From positions 1 through 7,892 of the forward strand of contig JAGHSG010000166.1 in NCBI GenBank assembly GCA_018066005.1: a DNA stretch of 7,892 nt, written 5' to 3'. The stretch's first letter is position 1, and the number at the start of each line of letters is the position of its first letter. The position numbers were made by a program, and so were the translations under genes. Positions 6,002 to 7,892 of this stretch are shown here, piece after piece. The stretch comes from Bacteroidales bacterium. Its GTDB lineage: Bacteria; Bacteroidota; Bacteroidia; Bacteroidales; Paludibacteraceae. Below the pieces are notes generated by a model. The model searched no databases. It had not been told where the DNA came from and saw only the letters and a program-made list of their open reading frames with translations.

Positions 6002-7505
6002 AACAACGCGCAAGACCGCGACGCGTCCGGTCAAAGTAGGACCGAACGACATGGGCAAACTGCCTCCACAAGCCATTGAATTGGAGGAGTCCGTATTAGG
6101 TGCCCTGATGATTGAAAAAGAGGCTTTTGTCTCTGTTTCGGACATCTTGCGTCCCGATGTCTTCTATAAAGAGCAGAACCAACGCATCTTTGAGGCTATT
6201 CAGGCCTTAGCCGTACAGGAAGAGCCTATTGATATTCTCTCGGTGACGGAGAAACTGAAGAAACTCGGTACGCTGGAGGAAGCCGGAGGTGTGGCTTACC
6301 TGACCGACCTGACCCGTCGTGTGGCTTCGGCGGCTCACCTGCGTTATCACGCCCAAGTGCTGGGGCAAAAAGCCACGGCACGGGCACTCATCCACATGGC
6401 TACCGAGATAGAAGAACTCGGTTACGACGAGACGCAAGATGTGGAAGAGTTGATGAATAAAGCCGAAGGAGATATATTCAATATATCGCAACAAAACCAG
6501 AAACGTGACGTGGTGCAGATAGACTCGGTTATTGACGAGGCTTTCAAACGTATGCGTGCCGCATCGCAGAACGAAGGCAATATATCCGGTATCCCGAGCG
6601 GTTTCACCGAACTGGACAAGATAACGTCCGGATGGCAGAAATCCGACCTTATTATTATAGCAGCCCGTCCGGCAATGGGTAAGACGGCTTTTGTGCTATC
6701 TATGGCTAAGAATATCGCCGTCAATTTCCGTCAGCCCGTGGCTATGTTCTCGCTGGAAATGTCCAAAGTGCAGTTGGCTAACCGTCTGCTGATGAACGTG
6801 TGCGAGATAGAAGGTGACAAAATCAAGAACGGTAAACTGAGTAAAGACGAGTGGAACCGTCTGGAACATAAAGTGCGCGACCTGCAAGGTGCACCTATTT
6901 ATATAGATGACACTCCTGCCCTATCCGTATTTGAGTTGAAGAGCAAAGCCCGTAAGTTGGTTCGTGAGCACAAGGTGGGGCTAATTATTATCGACTACTT
7001 GCAACTGATGAACGCACAGGGGATGAACTTCGGTTCCCGTGAGCAAGAGGTTTCTATCATATCTCGTAACTTGAAGACATTAGCCAAAGAACTGGACATA
7101 CCCATTATCGCCTTGTCGCAGTTGAACCGTGGCGTAGAAGCACGTTCCGGTGTGGACGGCAAGAAACCGCAGTTGAGTGACTTGCGTGAGTCGGGTGCTA
7201 TTGAGCAGGATGCTGATATGGTGTGCTTCATTCACCGTCCGGAGTATTACCACCTCTATTCGGATGAGAAAGACGGTAAGGACTTACGCGGATTAGGGCA
7301 GATCATCATTGCCAAACACCGTAACGGTGCCGTGGCGGATATATGGTTGCGATTTGTGGCCAAGTATGCCCGATTCCAGAACGAGAACGAAAGTTTTGAC
7401 AGCGAGGACCTCACTCCCCTGCCATCAGCCGGCGAGATATCCATCCGCTCATCTATGGGCAACGCGGATGGCGCCCAATTAGAGCAAGAAGATGCACCAT
7501 TTTAA
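5979..7505 (+). CDS. dnaB: Replicative DNA helicase DnaB
   Basis: This 508-residue hexameric 5'-3' helicase unwinds DNA at the replication fork and contacts primase and the loader. I start it at ATG 5979. A longer frame from TTG 5958 adds only seven residues inside meaB and is less likely. The chosen start overlaps the meaB 3' end by 23 nt. After a basic, Ser/Thr-rich tail (1-28) comes the DnaB N-terminal domain (about 29-130, 'LPPQAIELEESVLGALMIE'), a helical linker (about 150-195), and the RecA-like ATPase domain (about 200-470). That domain has Walker A 'ARPAMGKT' (229-236), 'FSLEMS' (257-262), Walker B 'LIIIDYLQL' with D339, 'ALSQLNRGVE' (378-387), 'LSDLRESGAIEQDAD' (399-413), and the arginine-finger region 'KHRNG' (446-450). 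The C-terminal tail is acidic (ends QLEQEDAPF). The ATPase motifs are uninterrupted, so there is no intein, which DnaB genes sometimes carry. Length is slightly above typical DnaB (about 450-500) because of the tails. Confidence 0.97.
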   Translation: MPTQNSNKTTRKTATRPVKVGPNDMGKLPPQAIELEESVLGALMIEKEAFVSVSDILRPDVFYKEQNQRIFEAIQALAVQEEPIDILSVTEKLKKLGTLEEAGGVAYLTDLTRRVASAAHLRYHAQVLGQKATARALIHMATEIEELGYDETQDVEELMNKAEGDIFNISQQNQKRDVVQIDSVIDEAFKRMRAASQNEGNISGIPSGFTELDKITSGWQKSDLIIIAARPAMGKTAFVLSMAKNIAVNFRQPVAMFSLEMSKVQLANRLLMNVCEIEGDKIKNGKLSKDEWNRLEHKVRDLQGAPIYIDDTPALSVFELKSKARKLVREHKVGLIIIDYLQLMNAQGMNFGSREQEVSIISRNLKTLAKELDIPIIALSQLNRGVEARSGVDGKKPQLSDLRESGAIEQDADMVCFIHRPEYYHLYSDEKDGKDLRGLGQIIIAKHRNGAVADIWLRFVAKYARFQNENESFDSEDLTPLPSAGEISIRSSMGNADGAQLEQEDAPF

Positions 7506-7526
7506 GAATTATAGAACAAAATATAT

Positions 7527-7892
7527 ATGCAACGCACAGTAATTATTGACGCTCTCAAGAGCACCGCATTTAACGAGCCCATCAACGTTCGGGGATGGGT
7601 ACGCAGCAAGCGAGGAAACAAACAAGTCAGTTTCATCGCCCTTAACGATGGTTCGACCATCAAGACCATACAGATTGTGGCCGATATGAGTAAGTTCACC
7701 GAGGAGCAACTCAAACCTGTTACGACGGGTTCGTGTATCTCCGCTACGGGTATATTGGTACCCTCGCAAGGAGCAGGTCAAGCCGTTGAGATTCAGTTGA
7801 CGGAGTTGGAGGTTTACGGCACAGCCGACCCTGACCAATACCCCTTGCAGAAGAAAGGTTTGAGTATGGAGTACTTGCGTACGATTGCTCAC
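7527..7892 (+). CDS. asnS: Asparaginyl-tRNA synthetase, partial (N-terminal part; 3' end beyond window)
   Basis: Translation from ATG 7527 gives 122 codons with no stop before the right edge. The protein charges tRNA-Asn with asparagine in the cytoplasm and is a class IIb synthetase. The visible part is the N-terminal OB-fold anticodon-binding domain: 'INVRGWVRSKRGNKQVSFIALNDGS' spans about residues 19-43, followed by 'TIQIVAD', 'TTGSCISATGILVPSQGAGQAVEIQ' (67-91) and 'LEVYGTADPDQYPLQKKG'. It ends as the class II catalytic domain begins ('SMEYLRTIAH'). The OB fold alone could suggest AspRS or LysRS, but 'GWVRSKRG...SFIALNDGS' and 'ADPDQYPLQKK' are AsnRS-like. The residue before 'SMEYLR' is Leu; most AsnRS sequences I recall have His there. 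The gene follows dnaB by 21 nt of A/T-rich sequence (taagaattatagaacaaaat, then atat) with no Shine-Dalgarno site or visible promoter, so it is probably cotranscribed with dnaB. Confidence 0.93.
   Translation, partial: MQRTVIIDALKSTAFNEPINVRGWVRSKRGNKQVSFIALNDGSTIKTIQIVADMSKFTEEQLKPVTTGSCISATGILVPSQGAGQAVEIQLTELEVYGTADPDQYPLQKKGLSMEYLRTIAH

Noticed and set aside
1..7892. A previously undescribed defence, toxin or mobile system
   Set aside because: All large frames are accounted for by known families. There are no integrases, transposases, terminal repeats, orphan cassettes or abrupt composition changes that I can see by eye.

Overview
This window looks like a chromosomal housekeeping segment from a member of the Bacteroidota, most likely the order Bacteroidales. 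Three things point there. Two divergent promoters have the Bacteroidetes form (TTTG or TTG, about 20 nt, then TAnnTTTG). Gene starts have A/T-rich leaders without clear Shine-Dalgarno sites. The gene families are typical of the group: a DUF1573 secreted protein, an MlaD/MCE protein next to a SPOR-tailed amidase, a Rel enzyme with the 'DWISTPKANGYEALH' type of synthetase motif, and MeaB. I cannot place it to genus. No rRNA, tRNA, CRISPR array, insertion sequence, phage gene or plasmid feature is visible.

Layout. On the minus strand, positions 1-1858 hold a two-gene envelope unit read leftward: a periplasmic N-acetylmuramoyl-L-alanine amidase (1858-743), then an MCE/MlaD-family lipid-transport protein (737 running off the left edge). 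The 138-bp spacer 1859-1996 carries a divergent promoter pair around an A/T palindrome. On the plus strand, from 1997 to the right edge, five genes run head to tail: a compact (p)ppGpp synthetase/hydrolase (rel), a secreted DUF1573 protein, the GTPase meaB, the replicative helicase dnaB, and the 5' part of asnS. Their junctions are 72 nt, 0 nt, a 23-nt overlap and 21 nt. I see no internal terminator or convincing internal promoter, so they may be one transcription unit driven from the rel promoter.

How the genes relate. The left unit concerns cell-wall cleavage and envelope lipid handling. The right unit joins stress signalling (ppGpp), replication (DnaB), translation (AsnRS), protection of the B12-dependent methylmalonyl-CoA mutase (MeaB, relevant to propionate production), and an exported protein of unknown role. 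Rel and AsnRS both bear on the response to amino-acid supply, but a functional link across the unit is inference only.

Points worth a second look. A run of ten degenerate 7-bp tandem repeats fills 70 of the 72 bases between rel and the DUF1573 gene. Rel lacks the region between TGS and ACT that normally holds most of the helical and zinc-finger/RIS domains. A T9 tract lies inside the spacer of the rel promoter. I found no evidence of a wholly new multi-gene system.
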